Shown: one piece after another, positions 31,569-40,061 of the stretch | How positions within the stretch are numbered: position 1 is the first letter of the stretch | How the letters are laid out: every line of letters starts with the position of its first letter | Origin: JBFWWP01 sp050246115 | Lineage (GTDB): Bacteria; Planctomycetota; UBA8108; UBA1146; JAJFFE01 | Direction: 5' to 3' | Assembly (NCBI GenBank): GCA_050246115.1 | Contig: JBFWWP010000002.1 | Coordinates: 1-64,000 of the forward strand | Length of the DNA stretch: 64,000 nt | The notes under the pieces: generated by a model | Seen by the model: only the letters and a program-made list of their open reading frames with translations | Told to the model about the DNA's origin: nothing | The model's database searches: none | Translations under genes and position numbers: made by a program

Positions 31569-33719
31569 TCATCGCGGTGCCGCGCCTCCGAACACCTCGA
31601 TGACGGGGCTCGTGCCCTCGCGCGCGAACCCGCGAGAGAAGCAGACGATCCCGCCGCCCGTGAGCGGCATCGCGGTTCCCCCGACGCTGCCGGGGGGCCA
31701 GTCCACCGCGTGGTCGGGGCGGACCGAGCCGCCGTCGCCGTGTGCCTCGAGGTGTTCCCAGTTCCACGCGAGGAGCTGCTGGCGACACGGCACCCACAGT
31801 TGATGGGCGGTTGCGGTCGGCAAGCCCGAGAGGATCGGCGCGTTCGCAGCCAGGTCCGCACCCGACTTCGGGTCGGCGGCACGGACCGCGGCCGACTCGC
31901 TCGTCGGTCGATGGGGGCTCTCGAGGTCGAGGCGCAGTTCCGCGTCGAGCCGGCCGGTCGCGCCGTCGATCCACCGCGCGCCGAGATGGGACTCCCCAAT
32001 CGCCACGCGGGGGTCGACCAGCACACAGCGCCCATCGCGCTCGGCCAAGAGCTGAGTCTCAGGGCCGACCGGGCCATGGGCCCACGACACTTGCCAGCGC
32101 ACGAGGTCGATCGCCAGAACATGCGAGCCGTCGGCAGGCAGCACGACGTACAGTGGGCGTTCGGCGACGGAGGAGACCCACTGGCGTTGACCCCCCGGGC
32201 GCGAACTGGGGGCGGGTAGCTCGCGAAAGCGGGTGCGATCGATGGTGTGTACGGGTTGGGACGGCTCGGACTCCGGGTCGAGTCGCTCGTAGAGGAGCAC
32301 TCCGCGATACTCCCCAGTCCGGGCGTCGACGCGCGCGATCCAACCCACGCCGGGAGTCGCCACCAAGTCATCGCCAATGCGTTCCAAGTGTCCGACCGGG
32401 ACCAGGCTTCGCAGGTCGTTCGCCGCCAGCCACGGACGCTCGACGACTCCGAGGGAGCGAGTCCACAGCAGGCTGCCGCTGCGAGCGGATCCGGCGTGGA
32501 GCTTGATCTCCAGTTGATCCCAGCCGCGCGCGGTGAGTACGGCGACGATCTCACCGTCGACCCATGGCGGTGCACAGATGCTGCCTGCGGTGCGCACGTC
32601 GTCGAGGAAGCGAGCGCTGGCATCGCGGGTCGGGGTCGCGGGCCGGCCTGGCTCGTAGCGGTAAGCGCGCCACGATGTCCACTGGCCAAGGCCGCGGTGG
32701 CTGGGAGGAATCAGCAGCGGATTCTCGGGCGCCACGCCGCGCTCCGGGGCCATGAAGCCGCCGGGGATCGGGACCGGCGAAGCCGGCGCGTGAGTGAGTC
32801 CGGGAGCCGACGCACCTTCCTGCAGTCTCGCACGGTCCCAGAGGATGCGGGCGGGAGCGTCGGTGGCGATCGCCAAGGCTCGAGGCCCGACGACGAAGAT
32901 CAACTCGCCGCCGCCGACGAGCGGCAAGACGGTCGCGGCGGGCGCGGGACGGTAGCCGATGCGGCCGCGCACGCCCTCCGGGTGATCCGAAGTCGGCCGC
33001 AGCTCGCGTTCGGGGTCCAACGGCACCGATAGTTGGAGGTTGAGCACTTTCGGGAGCTGGGCGTCGGCGCGGTCGGTAGCCAATTGCGCCAAGCGGTCGA
33101 CTCTTGTCGCCGCACGCGCGTGGGTGAGGACTTGCGTCTCGAGCGCGGGTGAAACGGCGTCCCTCGGGATGGCTTCGAGCAAGCGGAGCGCGCGCCCCCA
33201 TTGCGCCGCCTCGATCGCGCGATCGAACTGGGCGCGAGCCGCGGGTTGAGCTGCCGCGTGCCAGAGCACCGGATCGGTCTCGCTCGACGTGGAGGTCGGC
33301 GGACCGACATTGGCCAAGGCGATCTCGACCCTTTTTCCCGTGGGCAGGGCGCGTTGCCAGCTTCGCAGTACCTCGCTGGGCGCCGGCACGCGCGCCCAAG
33401 GTCGCCACAGCTCGGGCTCGTCGAGGGGCGGGAGCAGGCGACCGTCCAGCCCACGCAAGGTCCGCTCCAGCGCCAGCCGCACTCCGGTGACGTCGTCCGT
33501 CGCCAGGAGGTCTTCGACGAGGCGCAGCGGGTGCCCGAGGTGTGCCGGTGCGAACACGCACGGGATCCGCACCTGATGCGCTTGCAGGGTGCGAGTCAGC
33601 AGCCAAGGTTCGCTTGCCGGAGGGGTGGCTCGGGAGATCGGGGCGGGGGCCAGCGTCAGGCCGGCGCTCGTGAGGAGCACGAGCCCGGTGAGTCTCGCGG
33701 TCGAGCGCCGTGGTGCCAT
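31569..33719 (-). CDS. Secreted PQQ-like beta-propeller protein, paralog 1
   Basis: The 716-residue protein has a signal peptide (LTGLVLLTSAGLTLAPAPISRA). The N-terminal half is helical and includes AQWGRALRLLEAIPRDA. The C-terminal half has repeated segments of the PQQ-like propeller type: DDLVATPGVGWIARVDARTGEYRGV, VLAIDLVRWQVSWAHGPVG and QQLLAWNWEHLEAH. It ends in a FGGAAPR tail. PQQ-like repeats generally form an outward-facing propeller for protein contacts. The next gene upstream encodes a clear paralog of the same layout, so both belong to one operon-like pair. The function is unknown. Confidence 0.65.
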   Translation of the reverse strand: MAPRRSTARLTGLVLLTSAGLTLAPAPISRATPPASEPWLLTRTLQAHQVRIPCVFAPAHLGHPLRLVEDLLATDDVTGVRLALERTLRGLDGRLLPPLDEPELWRPWARVPAPSEVLRSWQRALPTGKRVEIALANVGPPTSTSSETDPVLWHAAAQPAARAQFDRAIEAAQWGRALRLLEAIPRDAVSPALETQVLTHARAATRVDRLAQLATDRADAQLPKVLNLQLSVPLDPERELRPTSDHPEGVRGRIGYRPAPAATVLPLVGGGELIFVVGPRALAIATDAPARILWDRARLQEGASAPGLTHAPASPVPIPGGFMAPERGVAPENPLLIPPSHRGLGQWTSWRAYRYEPGRPATPTRDASARFLDDVRTAGSICAPPWVDGEIVAVLTARGWDQLEIKLHAGSARSGSLLWTRSLGVVERPWLAANDLRSLVPVGHLERIGDDLVATPGVGWIARVDARTGEYRGVLLYERLDPESEPSQPVHTIDRTRFRELPAPSSRPGGQRQWVSSVAERPLYVVLPADGSHVLAIDLVRWQVSWAHGPVGPETQLLAERDGRCVLVDPRVAIGESHLGARWIDGATGRLDAELRLDLESPHRPTSESAAVRAADPKSGADLAANAPILSGLPTATAHQLWVPCRQQLLAWNWEHLEAHGDGGSVRPDHAVDWPPGSVGGTAMPLTGGGIVCFSRGFAREGTSPVIEVFGGAAPR

Positions 33720-33799
33720 GCCCAGCTATCGGCAGTCGAGGCGCAGGCTCCGCAGTGCCCGGGTCTCCGGTTGCCGGTGCGGAGACCCGGTGCAGAGAC

Positions 33800-35872
33800 T
33801 CAGTCGGCAGCCGAGAAAATCTCGAGGACGCTCGGTCGCCGAAGCTCGGGAACACCGCGGCCGATACTCGCCCAGCGCTCGCCGGGGAGGGGGACGAGTG
33901 TGCCGCCAAAGGCCCCGTTCGGCCACGGTACGACTCGGTGGCTCGGCTCGCCCGGCGCGACCACGTCCCAAGTCTCGAGGCCGGCCAGGGTCGGGATCCA
34001 CAGCTCACGTCCAACCAGGCGTGGCACGCCAACGAGCAAAGGCGACGTTGCGAGCCACCAGTGGTCTTTGGCGGCCTCGATGCGCGCCTCCAACTCGAGC
34101 TTCGCCGAAGGGAGTTCGGCTCCCGAACGCCAGTCGATGCGCCTCAGGGTGAGTTCGTTGCCGGCTCTCGGCACGCCGCAGTCGAGGAGAACGGCCACGC
34201 CGTCTTGTACGCCGGTGAACAGGGTGGTCGCGGTGAGTTCGCCGGAGAACCAGCGCACACGCCAATCGACGAGGTCGATCAGCAACAGATGGCGTGAATC
34301 CGGCGGGAGGAAGAGCAGACCCGGTCGGTCGCGGTCGAGGTCAAGTGGCACGATGGGCCCCAAGTATCGACCTCGCCACGCCGGGAAGTTCTTGAACTCT
34401 ACACCCTTGAACGAGAATCCCGAGGCGGTGTGCAGACTCTCGCGCATCGTGTGGCGTGGGTAACCGAGCACACCGCACAGGCCTCCGGTCGAGCGATCCA
34501 CGCGCGTGATCCAGCCGCCGTCGTGGATCACGACCAGGTCGCTTCCCACGGGCTCCAACTGGCCTCGTCGCTGCATCCCGCGGAAGTCGTTCAGCGAGAG
34601 CAGCGGCTTGGTAACACCCAACGGTCTTTGCCAGCGCACCTCGGCGCGAGCGAGATCGATGGCGATCACCTCGAACTGCACTTCGGTCCAGCCGCGCGAG
34701 ATCAGAACGTACAAGCAACCGTCGGCAAACCGTGGTGGCGCGCAGACGGTCGCACCGGCGGTGGCCTCCTCGACCACTGCTGCAAGACGCTGCGGGACCG
34801 GTTCGTAAGAACCGCCGGCGTTGGTCTGCCGGAGGAGTTCGATGCGATTGAATGCGAGTCCCTCGAAGCCTTCGCTGATTCGCTCCCGGCCCAAGGGTGG
34901 ACGGCCCAGTTCCGTCATTACGACCTGAGGGTCCTGCGATACCGGCCGGCGCACGAGGAACGCCAGATAGTCGCCACCGGCAGTCGGCGCATGGGCTTGG
35001 AACAGGGTTGCACCGAAGTCGCTGTGACGGGACTGTCCGATGAGTTGCGGCGAGTCTTCGTTCGAGATCGTGAGGATCCGCGACCCGACGGAGAGCATGA
35101 CGAGGTCTGGCGACGCCAGCGGGTAGAACTCCGCGAGCGGTAGCGCGCGCACCTCGGCATCGGTTGCGAGCGACTGATCTTCCCAAGGATTCGAGAGCAA
35201 GTCGGTTTCGCTCCCGCGGGGGGGCGTGAGGACCAGTTGGAAGTCGAGGCTCAGCGCGGCGGGCGCTGGCCTGGGACGAGGCCCGGAACTCGCGTCCGGA
35301 AAGGTCGAGTGCATCGTGGACGGCGGCGGTGCGCACGAGCGCGCGATCCAGGACACCAACTCACGGGACAAGCCTTCGGGCCGATTCGCTGAGGTCGCGA
35401 GCCGGAGCGCCTCGAGCAGGTCGCCATCTTCGAACGCGAAGTCAAACGCCCGTCCTGCCGCCGGGGCCGCCGGCGGGTACCAGAAGATCGGGTTCTCGGG
35501 CCACGGGAACTCGTCGTCTCCGGCAACGGGTAGGCGCGCGAAACGCTCCGCGGCCACGAGCTGGCGCAACGCCGCGGCCGCCCCCGGCACTCGGAGCCAT
35601 GGAGCGGCGACGTCGCATTCCGTCGGCGCGAGCAGGCAACCGGCGAGTTCCAGAACCACTCGTTGGATCGCGTCGGCGGCGCCCACGGGGTCGTCGTGAA
35701 GCCACTCCTCGATCACCTCCAAGGGGTTGCGCGGTGCCCACGTGGGTTGAAACACGGGCAGGAGCCGATCGCCGTAGGGCAGCTTGCGGGTCGGGTCGTT
35801 GGCCGACTGGGCGTGGGCGGGCGGCTGGAGCAGGCAGCACCCCAACACGAAGGCGAGTACCGTCGGACGCAT
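33800..35872 (-). CDS. Secreted PQQ-like beta-propeller protein, paralog 2
   Basis: From ATG 35872 the product has 690 residues, with a signal peptide (TVLAFVLGCCLLQPPAHA). Its architecture matches the preceding protein segment by segment: ICAPPWVDGEIVAVLTARGWDQLEI there corresponds to VCAPPRFADGCLYVLISRGWTEVQF here, and both have DLVxxxxGWITRVDxxTG, HLLLIDLVDWRVRW-like and LVGRELWIPTLAGLETW segments. The frame opens at 35947 but the signal peptide fixes the start better. The tandem pair points to duplication and possible co-assembly on the cell surface. Confidence 0.65.
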   Translation of the reverse strand: MRPTVLAFVLGCCLLQPPAHAQSANDPTRKLPYGDRLLPVFQPTWAPRNPLEVIEEWLHDDPVGAADAIQRVVLELAGCLLAPTECDVAAPWLRVPGAAAALRQLVAAERFARLPVAGDDEFPWPENPIFWYPPAAPAAGRAFDFAFEDGDLLEALRLATSANRPEGLSRELVSWIARSCAPPPSTMHSTFPDASSGPRPRPAPAALSLDFQLVLTPPRGSETDLLSNPWEDQSLATDAEVRALPLAEFYPLASPDLVMLSVGSRILTISNEDSPQLIGQSRHSDFGATLFQAHAPTAGGDYLAFLVRRPVSQDPQVVMTELGRPPLGRERISEGFEGLAFNRIELLRQTNAGGSYEPVPQRLAAVVEEATAGATVCAPPRFADGCLYVLISRGWTEVQFEVIAIDLARAEVRWQRPLGVTKPLLSLNDFRGMQRRGQLEPVGSDLVVIHDGGWITRVDRSTGGLCGVLGYPRHTMRESLHTASGFSFKGVEFKNFPAWRGRYLGPIVPLDLDRDRPGLLFLPPDSRHLLLIDLVDWRVRWFSGELTATTLFTGVQDGVAVLLDCGVPRAGNELTLRRIDWRSGAELPSAKLELEARIEAAKDHWWLATSPLLVGVPRLVGRELWIPTLAGLETWDVVAPGEPSHRVVPWPNGAFGGTLVPLPGERWASIGRGVPELRRPSVLEIFSAAD

Positions 35873-36249
35873 TGCTGAGTCGCTTTCCCGAGGGAGCAGA
35901 AAGGCCGTAACCGCGGGCCCGTGCAATGACGGCGCGCGCCCTTGCACGCCGCAAGGGTACCGCCAAGGCTCGCAATTCGGGAGCCAATGTAGCCATCACG
36001 GGCTGCACGGGGCACAGGGAGGCTTTTCCTCATCCTGGACGGCCGGTACAGTCGTGGGTTCCCGGGCCGATAGGGGAGGCCGAGGCCGCGGAATCTCGAG
36101 GCTTGCCCCAACCCGCCTGCGAGCAACCCCAGTTGCCGCGCGGTGATGGGGCGAGTAGAGGGGCGTCTTGGTCGCGCACACGCGGGGGCCTTGCAAGAGT
36201 CCCCAGCGGGGGAAGAACTGCCCGAGCCGAGCGCAGCATGGGCTCGATT

Positions 36250-36335
36250 TGGGGCTAAGACCCGAATCCAGCGCATTCACGAGCAACTCTTGTTCGCGCT
36301 TGGCGCTACGAGTCGAAGGCGAGTGTTTTCGGGTG
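36250..36335 (-). repeat. Interspersed repeat R3, copy B
   Basis: On the minus strand it reads CACCCGAAAACACTCGCC, then GCGCCAAGCGCGAACAAGAG, TTGCTCGTGAATGCGCTGGA and TTCGGGTCTTAGCC. It matches copy A at 25491-25575 with about a dozen differences and shares the 20-base string GAGTTGCTCGTGAATGCGCT exactly with copy C at 42707-42726. Confidence 0.7.
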
Positions 36336-36363
36336 CAGCGGGTGCGGCTCGGCCGCGGCCGCG

Positions 36364-36385
36364 AGGGGGCTTTCGAAAGCCCCCT
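36364..36385. repeat. Perfect 22-base palindrome (repeat R2)
   Basis: AGGGGGCTTTCGAAAGCCCCCT is fully self-complementary. An almost identical hairpin with one extra loop base is at 59324-59346, and the flanks (CTCGYGGCCGCGGC) also match, so it is part of a larger repeat. It may act as a terminator for leftward transcription. Confidence 0.8.
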
Positions 36386-36461
36386 TGGAGAGAATCTACG
36401 GCCGTAGCAAGCGCGCTCCTGCGCTTGATTCGGGTATAGACTCCGGGGAGTCCCGCGTCGG

Positions 36462-36965
36462 ATGGCGCAAATGCGGCAGCGAGTGTTGGTAACGACGTCG
36501 TCGGAAGACACCGAGTCGGTTGGAGCCGAGATCGGCGCACGGCTCGGCCCGGGCGACGTGATCGACCTGCGCGGTGAGTTGGGAGCGGGCAAGACGCAGT
36601 TCGTGCGTGGACTGGCTCGCGGGTTGGGAATTGCTCAGGGGGTCCGGAGTCCGACGTACACCATTTGCCAGCTCCACGCCGGTCGGGTGCCGCTCTTGCA
36701 CGTGGATGCCTATCGACTCGAGGATTCCCGCGAGTTGCTCCTGCACGGCTGGGACGACCTCGCAGCGAGAGCGGTAGTGGCCGTCGAATGGGGGGACCGG
36801 TTGGGCCCTTTGCTGCCGGAACGTCGGCTGCAGGTATCGGTCGCGCACTCCGGTGAAAGCCGGCGTACCCTGCGGTTCGAGGCCTTCGGTGGCTTCGAGT
36901 TCGCAGGAGGCGCGGGCGACGGATCGTCCTGGTGGGGGCCCGCGGAAGAGCCGCGCGGAAGTTGA
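36462..36965 (+). CDS. tsaE: tRNA threonylcarbamoyladenosine biosynthesis ATPase TsaE
   Basis: The 167-residue P-loop protein has the TsaE order: Walker A GELGAGKT (38-45), VRSPTYTICQLH (61-72), HVDAYRL (80-86) and AVEWGDRL with E109. TsaE is needed with TsaB, TsaC and TsaD to make t6A at position 37 of ANN-decoding tRNAs. The C-terminal 30 residues (FEFAGGAGDGSSWWGPAEEP) extend beyond the usual end. The start is ATG 36462 or 36471. A three-unit tandem repeat begins at its stop codon. Confidence 0.9.
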   Translation: MAQMRQRVLVTTSSEDTESVGAEIGARLGPGDVIDLRGELGAGKTQFVRGLARGLGIAQGVRSPTYTICQLHAGRVPLLHVDAYRLEDSRELLLHGWDDLAARAVVAVEWGDRLGPLLPERRLQVSVAHSGESRRTLRFEAFGGFEFAGGAGDGSSWWGPAEEPRGS

Positions 36966-37019
36966 CCGCCGGTGACTGAGCTGACCGCCGGTAACTGAGT
37001 TGACCGCCGGCAACTGGGG
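36963..37019 (+). repeat. 19-bp tandem repeat, three units
   Basis: Units at 36963-36981, 36982-37000 and 37001-37019 follow TGACCGCCGGTAACTGAGT with one to four changes. The first unit starts exactly at the TGA stop of tsaE, and each unit offers another TGA in one frame. Confidence 0.9.
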
Positions 37020-37102
37020 CTGGGCCCGTCCGATGGCTCCCGCTTCGCGGGGCGACGGTCACGGGCAGTTGAGTCGAAGCAACAGAACGAGAGAAGAAGA
37101 GA

Positions 37103-38185
37103 ATGAAGACACCGCTGTTCGTGACCGGCACCGGACGTTCTGTCGGCAAGACCGTCGTCACCTTGGGACTCATGCTGGAACTCGCTCGGTCGCACCGATT
37201 GGGCTTCATCAAGCCGCTCGGCTTGGCCCGGCTACGGGCTGGTCGCGACGGGATCGATCTCGACGCAATGCTGATCGAAAAGACCTGCGGCTTGCACGAG
37301 AACATCAAGGACATGTGCCCGGTGACTCTGTCGCACGCGGAGTGGCCGGAGGTCACCGAGCAAGACAGCGAACGCATGATGGTTCGAATTCGCGAGGCCT
37401 TCGAGCGGGTGCGCCACGATCGCGACCTAGTGGTGGTCGAAGGCACGGGCCATGCCGCACTCGGCACCGCGCTCGGGCTCTCGAACGCCAGGGTTGCGGC
37501 CGAGTTTGGCTGTCGTGTCCTGTTGGTTGCGTCCTACGGTGTGCGGAGCTCGAATCCGTTCGACCACGCCGCTTTGAATCGGCACTTCTTCGCGGCGCAT
37601 GGGGTCGAGGTCATCGGGGTGGTGATCAACCACATTCCGCCCGAGCAACTCGACTCGTTCACCGCCTATGCTCGCGCACAGCTCGACCGACTCGGCCTGC
37701 CGCTCGTCGGAGCGTTGCCCGCCGACCCAGCTCTCAAGACGTTCCGATTCGTTCAGGTTTCGGAGTTCTTGGAGGGCGAGTTCCTGAGCGGCGCTCGGAG
37801 CGCCGAGACGATCATCGACAGGGTTCGGGTCGGCGCCATGACGCCGCACCGCGCCATCGCATTCTTCAATCCCCGCTCGCTCATTATCACGCCCGGTGAC
37901 CGCGAGGACATCATCGTCACCGCGTGTGCTTGTGCGAGCCGCAAGCAAGGCGGGCCGGCCGGCTTGGTGCTCAGCGGAGCCCAGCGGCCGCACGCGCATA
38001 TCCTGGAACTCCTCGAGGAGTCGCGACTCCCGACCTTCTTGGCGCGCGAGGACTCGTACACCGTGGCGAGCAAAATCCACGACATGCCCCTACGCATCGT
38101 GCCGACGGACGCCGAAAAGATCAGTAAGGTCCAGCAGCTGGTTCTGGATCTCGTGGATGTCGAGGCGGTCGTCGGTCGGCTCTGA
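37103..38185 (+). CDS. BioD-like ATPase fused to DRTGG domain (Pta regulatory-module type)
   Basis: The 360-residue protein matches the N-terminal part of long phosphotransacetylases without the catalytic domain. A BioD-like P-loop domain (TGTGRSVGKT, residues 8-17; VVVEGTGHAALG; VVINHIPPEQ) fills the first 210 residues. A DRTGG-type domain follows (SAETIIDRVRVGAMTPH, ITPGDREDIIVTA, GPAGLVLSGAQRPH, TVASKIHDMPLRIVPTDAEKI). In families with this pair the module senses metabolites. No pta or ackA is nearby. AGAGAAGAGA precedes ATG 37103. It may be a stand-alone metabolic sensor; the following kinase gene is on the same strand. Confidence 0.8.
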   Translation: MKTPLFVTGTGRSVGKTVVTLGLMLELARSHRLGFIKPLGLARLRAGRDGIDLDAMLIEKTCGLHENIKDMCPVTLSHAEWPEVTEQDSERMMVRIREAFERVRHDRDLVVVEGTGHAALGTALGLSNARVAAEFGCRVLLVASYGVRSSNPFDHAALNRHFFAAHGVEVIGVVINHIPPEQLDSFTAYARAQLDRLGLPLVGALPADPALKTFRFVQVSEFLEGEFLSGARSAETIIDRVRVGAMTPHRAIAFFNPRSLIITPGDREDIIVTACACASRKQGGPAGLVLSGAQRPHAHILELLEESRLPTFLAREDSYTVASKIHDMPLRIVPTDAEKISKVQQLVLDLVDVEAVVGRL

Positions 38186-38312
38186 GCGGCGACCGACACC
38201 TCGGCATGCCAGGCTACCGGTGGATTCGTTGAGGGAAGGGCGCGCTTGCACGTTCGCCCGGGTGGCGGCCGCGCGGGCCGAACCACCCCTCGCGCGAGGG
38301 AGTTGGCAGCGG

Positions 38313-39557
38313 ATGGCGGACGAGGTCACCCTGAAGATCGGGCAGGAAGTGGTGCGCCGAAAGGTCGCCACGCTCGAGCAGATTCGACAGTGTCTGAGCG
38401 TCCAGCACGAACTCGCGGCTCAGGGCAAAGACGTACCCTTCGGCAACGTCCTGGTCGCGCGCGGGGTGCTGACGCTCGAGGACCTCAAGGAGATCCTCTC
38501 GGGCCTCGACCTGCTGACGATGTCTTGCGCGAGCTGCAAGACCGAGCTTCGAATCGAGAAATACTCGCGCCAGAATCAGTACATTTGCAACCGCTGCGGT
38601 GGCGAACTCGCGTTCACGGCGCGGCGTACTACCACGGGGACCGAGAAGGGGCCGCAGACCGGGAGCCGCGAAGTCGGCTTCAAGAGCCCCGAGGAACTCG
38701 TCGGGCGTGAGTTGGGCGGTTGTCTCATTCGCCGGCGGATCGCCAGTGGCGGCATGGGTACCGTGTACGAGGCCGAGCAAGTCAACCTGGGCCGAACCGT
38801 GGCGCTCAAGGTGCTGTCCCACGAGTTGGCGGAGGACGAGTCGTTCGTGAAGCGCTTCCTCCAGGAGGCTCGCAGCGCCGCTGCCCTCAACCATACCAAC
38901 GTGATTCACATCAACGACGCCGGTCAAAGCAACGGCGTGTTCTACTACACCATGGAGTTCGTCCAAGGCGAGAACCTAGCGCAGCGGCTTCGCCGTCGCG
39001 GGTGTCTGCCGATCGGTGAGGCGCTCGAGATCACCGACCAGGTGGCCGACGCTCTGGCTCACGCTCACGAGCACGAGATCGTGCACCGCGACGTGAAGCC
39101 GGAGAACATCATGATCACCCCCGATGGCCGCGTGAAGCTGGCCGACCTCGGGCTGGCGAAGAAAGTGATGGACGCCGAGGCGTCGACGATCACCCAAGCC
39201 GGTGCGATCTTGGGGACCCCGTACTACATGGCACCGGAACAGGCGCGGGACTTTCGCCGCGCCGACGCGCGCTCGGATCTCTACAGTCTGGGTGTGACCC
39301 TCTTCAAGATGTTGAGTGGACGGGTGCCGTTCGAAGGGTCGAGTCCGATCGAGGTCATGATGCGGGCGCTCGAGGGCAAGCACCCGCCGCTGTCCGACTT
39401 CGTTCCGGACTTGCCGCCGGAGGTCGGGGCGCTCGTCGACCGGCTCATGCACGTCGACCCCGAGGTGCGCTATCGATCGGGCCGCAGCGTACGTGCGGCC
39501 ATTCGCCACCTGCGAACGGCCCTCGCCCTCGAGGAGGCCGTCATCCCGGGGCAGTAG
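38313..39557 (+). CDS. Hanks-type Ser/Thr protein kinase with N-terminal zinc ribbon
   Basis: The 414-residue protein begins with a helical domain (residues 1-68) like those of type II secretion ATPases, with FGNVLVARGVLTLEDLKEIL. A zinc ribbon follows (C72, C75, C92, C95). The kinase domain spans about 137-405: glycine loop ASGGMGTVY, K166 in VALKVL, E185, HRDVKPENI (258-266), DLG (278-280) in place of DFG and GTPYYMAPEQ. There is no membrane helix, so it is cytoplasmic. GAGGGAG precedes ATG 38313; the frame opens earlier at 37896 through the neighbouring gene. This domain order is common among planctomycete-like kinases. Confidence 0.85.
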   Translation: MADEVTLKIGQEVVRRKVATLEQIRQCLSVQHELAAQGKDVPFGNVLVARGVLTLEDLKEILSGLDLLTMSCASCKTELRIEKYSRQNQYICNRCGGELAFTARRTTTGTEKGPQTGSREVGFKSPEELVGRELGGCLIRRRIASGGMGTVYEAEQVNLGRTVALKVLSHELAEDESFVKRFLQEARSAAALNHTNVIHINDAGQSNGVFYYTMEFVQGENLAQRLRRRGCLPIGEALEITDQVADALAHAHEHEIVHRDVKPENIMITPDGRVKLADLGLAKKVMDAEASTITQAGAILGTPYYMAPEQARDFRRADARSDLYSLGVTLFKMLSGRVPFEGSSPIEVMMRALEGKHPPLSDFVPDLPPEVGALVDRLMHVDPEVRYRSGRSVRAAIRHLRTALALEEAVIPGQ

Positions 39558-39833
39558 CGCAGCACTGCCTTTCTCTGCCCTTCGACGGTCGCTACCGAAA
39601 ATCCGTTTCTCGCCCAAGCAAGCCTATGCCATACTGGCCCCGATCGCCCGTACGCGGGGGGCGCCCGTGAGTAGGGATGTATCTGGGAAGGCGCGTCGGG
39701 GCGGCGCGACTGGACTTGGCGGCTTCACGACCTCCGCGTCGCGTCCCGCTTTTCCGCCCACCCCGAGCGACGTCGATCCACGGTTTCCACGCCGCTGGAA
39801 GGTCCACCTGTGATAGCCCGAGGAGTCGACTCC

Positions 39834-40061
39834 ATGGCCTCAGCCTCTGCCTCCGAACCGTCTCCGTCGGAGGCTTCGGACTTTCTCTTTGGTGATCTTG
39901 CCGTCGACCCGCCCGCAGCCGAGTTCGATCGGGTGTTTCAGAAGAAGATCCGGTCGTTCGACTCGGCCGAGGATCCCGCGCGAGCGCTGCCGTACCGCAA
40001 GGCCTACGCGTTGGGTAAGGAGCGGCTCCAAGCGCTACTCGGGGAGGAGGGCAAATGCTGA
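39834..40061 (+). CDS. Small protein translationally coupled to the SbcC-like ATPase
   Basis: I do not recognise this 75-residue protein. It begins with a Ser/Ala/Glu/Pro-rich stretch (residues 2-14), then DFLFGDLAVDPP and a helical basic end (RVFQKKIRSFD, LPYRKAYALGKERLQALLG). It has no signal or membrane segment. GAGGAG precedes ATG 39834. Its stop overlaps the start of the large ATPase gene (ATG at 40055), so the two are made together and probably interact, much as accessory subunits do. Alternative start GTG 39810. Confidence 0.6.
   Translation: MASASASEPSPSEASDFLFGDLAVDPPAAEFDRVFQKKIRSFDSAEDPARALPYRKAYALGKERLQALLGEEGKC

Larger units (their letters stand above)
35873..36461. other. Intergenic region filled with interspersed repeats
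   Basis: About 590 bases without a supported gene. The right part contains repeat R3 in minus orientation (36250-36335), a perfect 22-base palindrome (36364-36385), a CAAGCGC/GCGCTTG hairpin (36407-36426) and a partial plus-strand R3 end (36420-36445) just before tsaE. No recognisable feature was found in 35880-36240. Confidence 0.6.

Noticed and set aside
35996..37467. Minus-strand frames opposite tsaE and the BioD/DRTGG gene
   Set aside because: They are shadows of real genes and repeats, with Ser/Arg/Pro-rich products.
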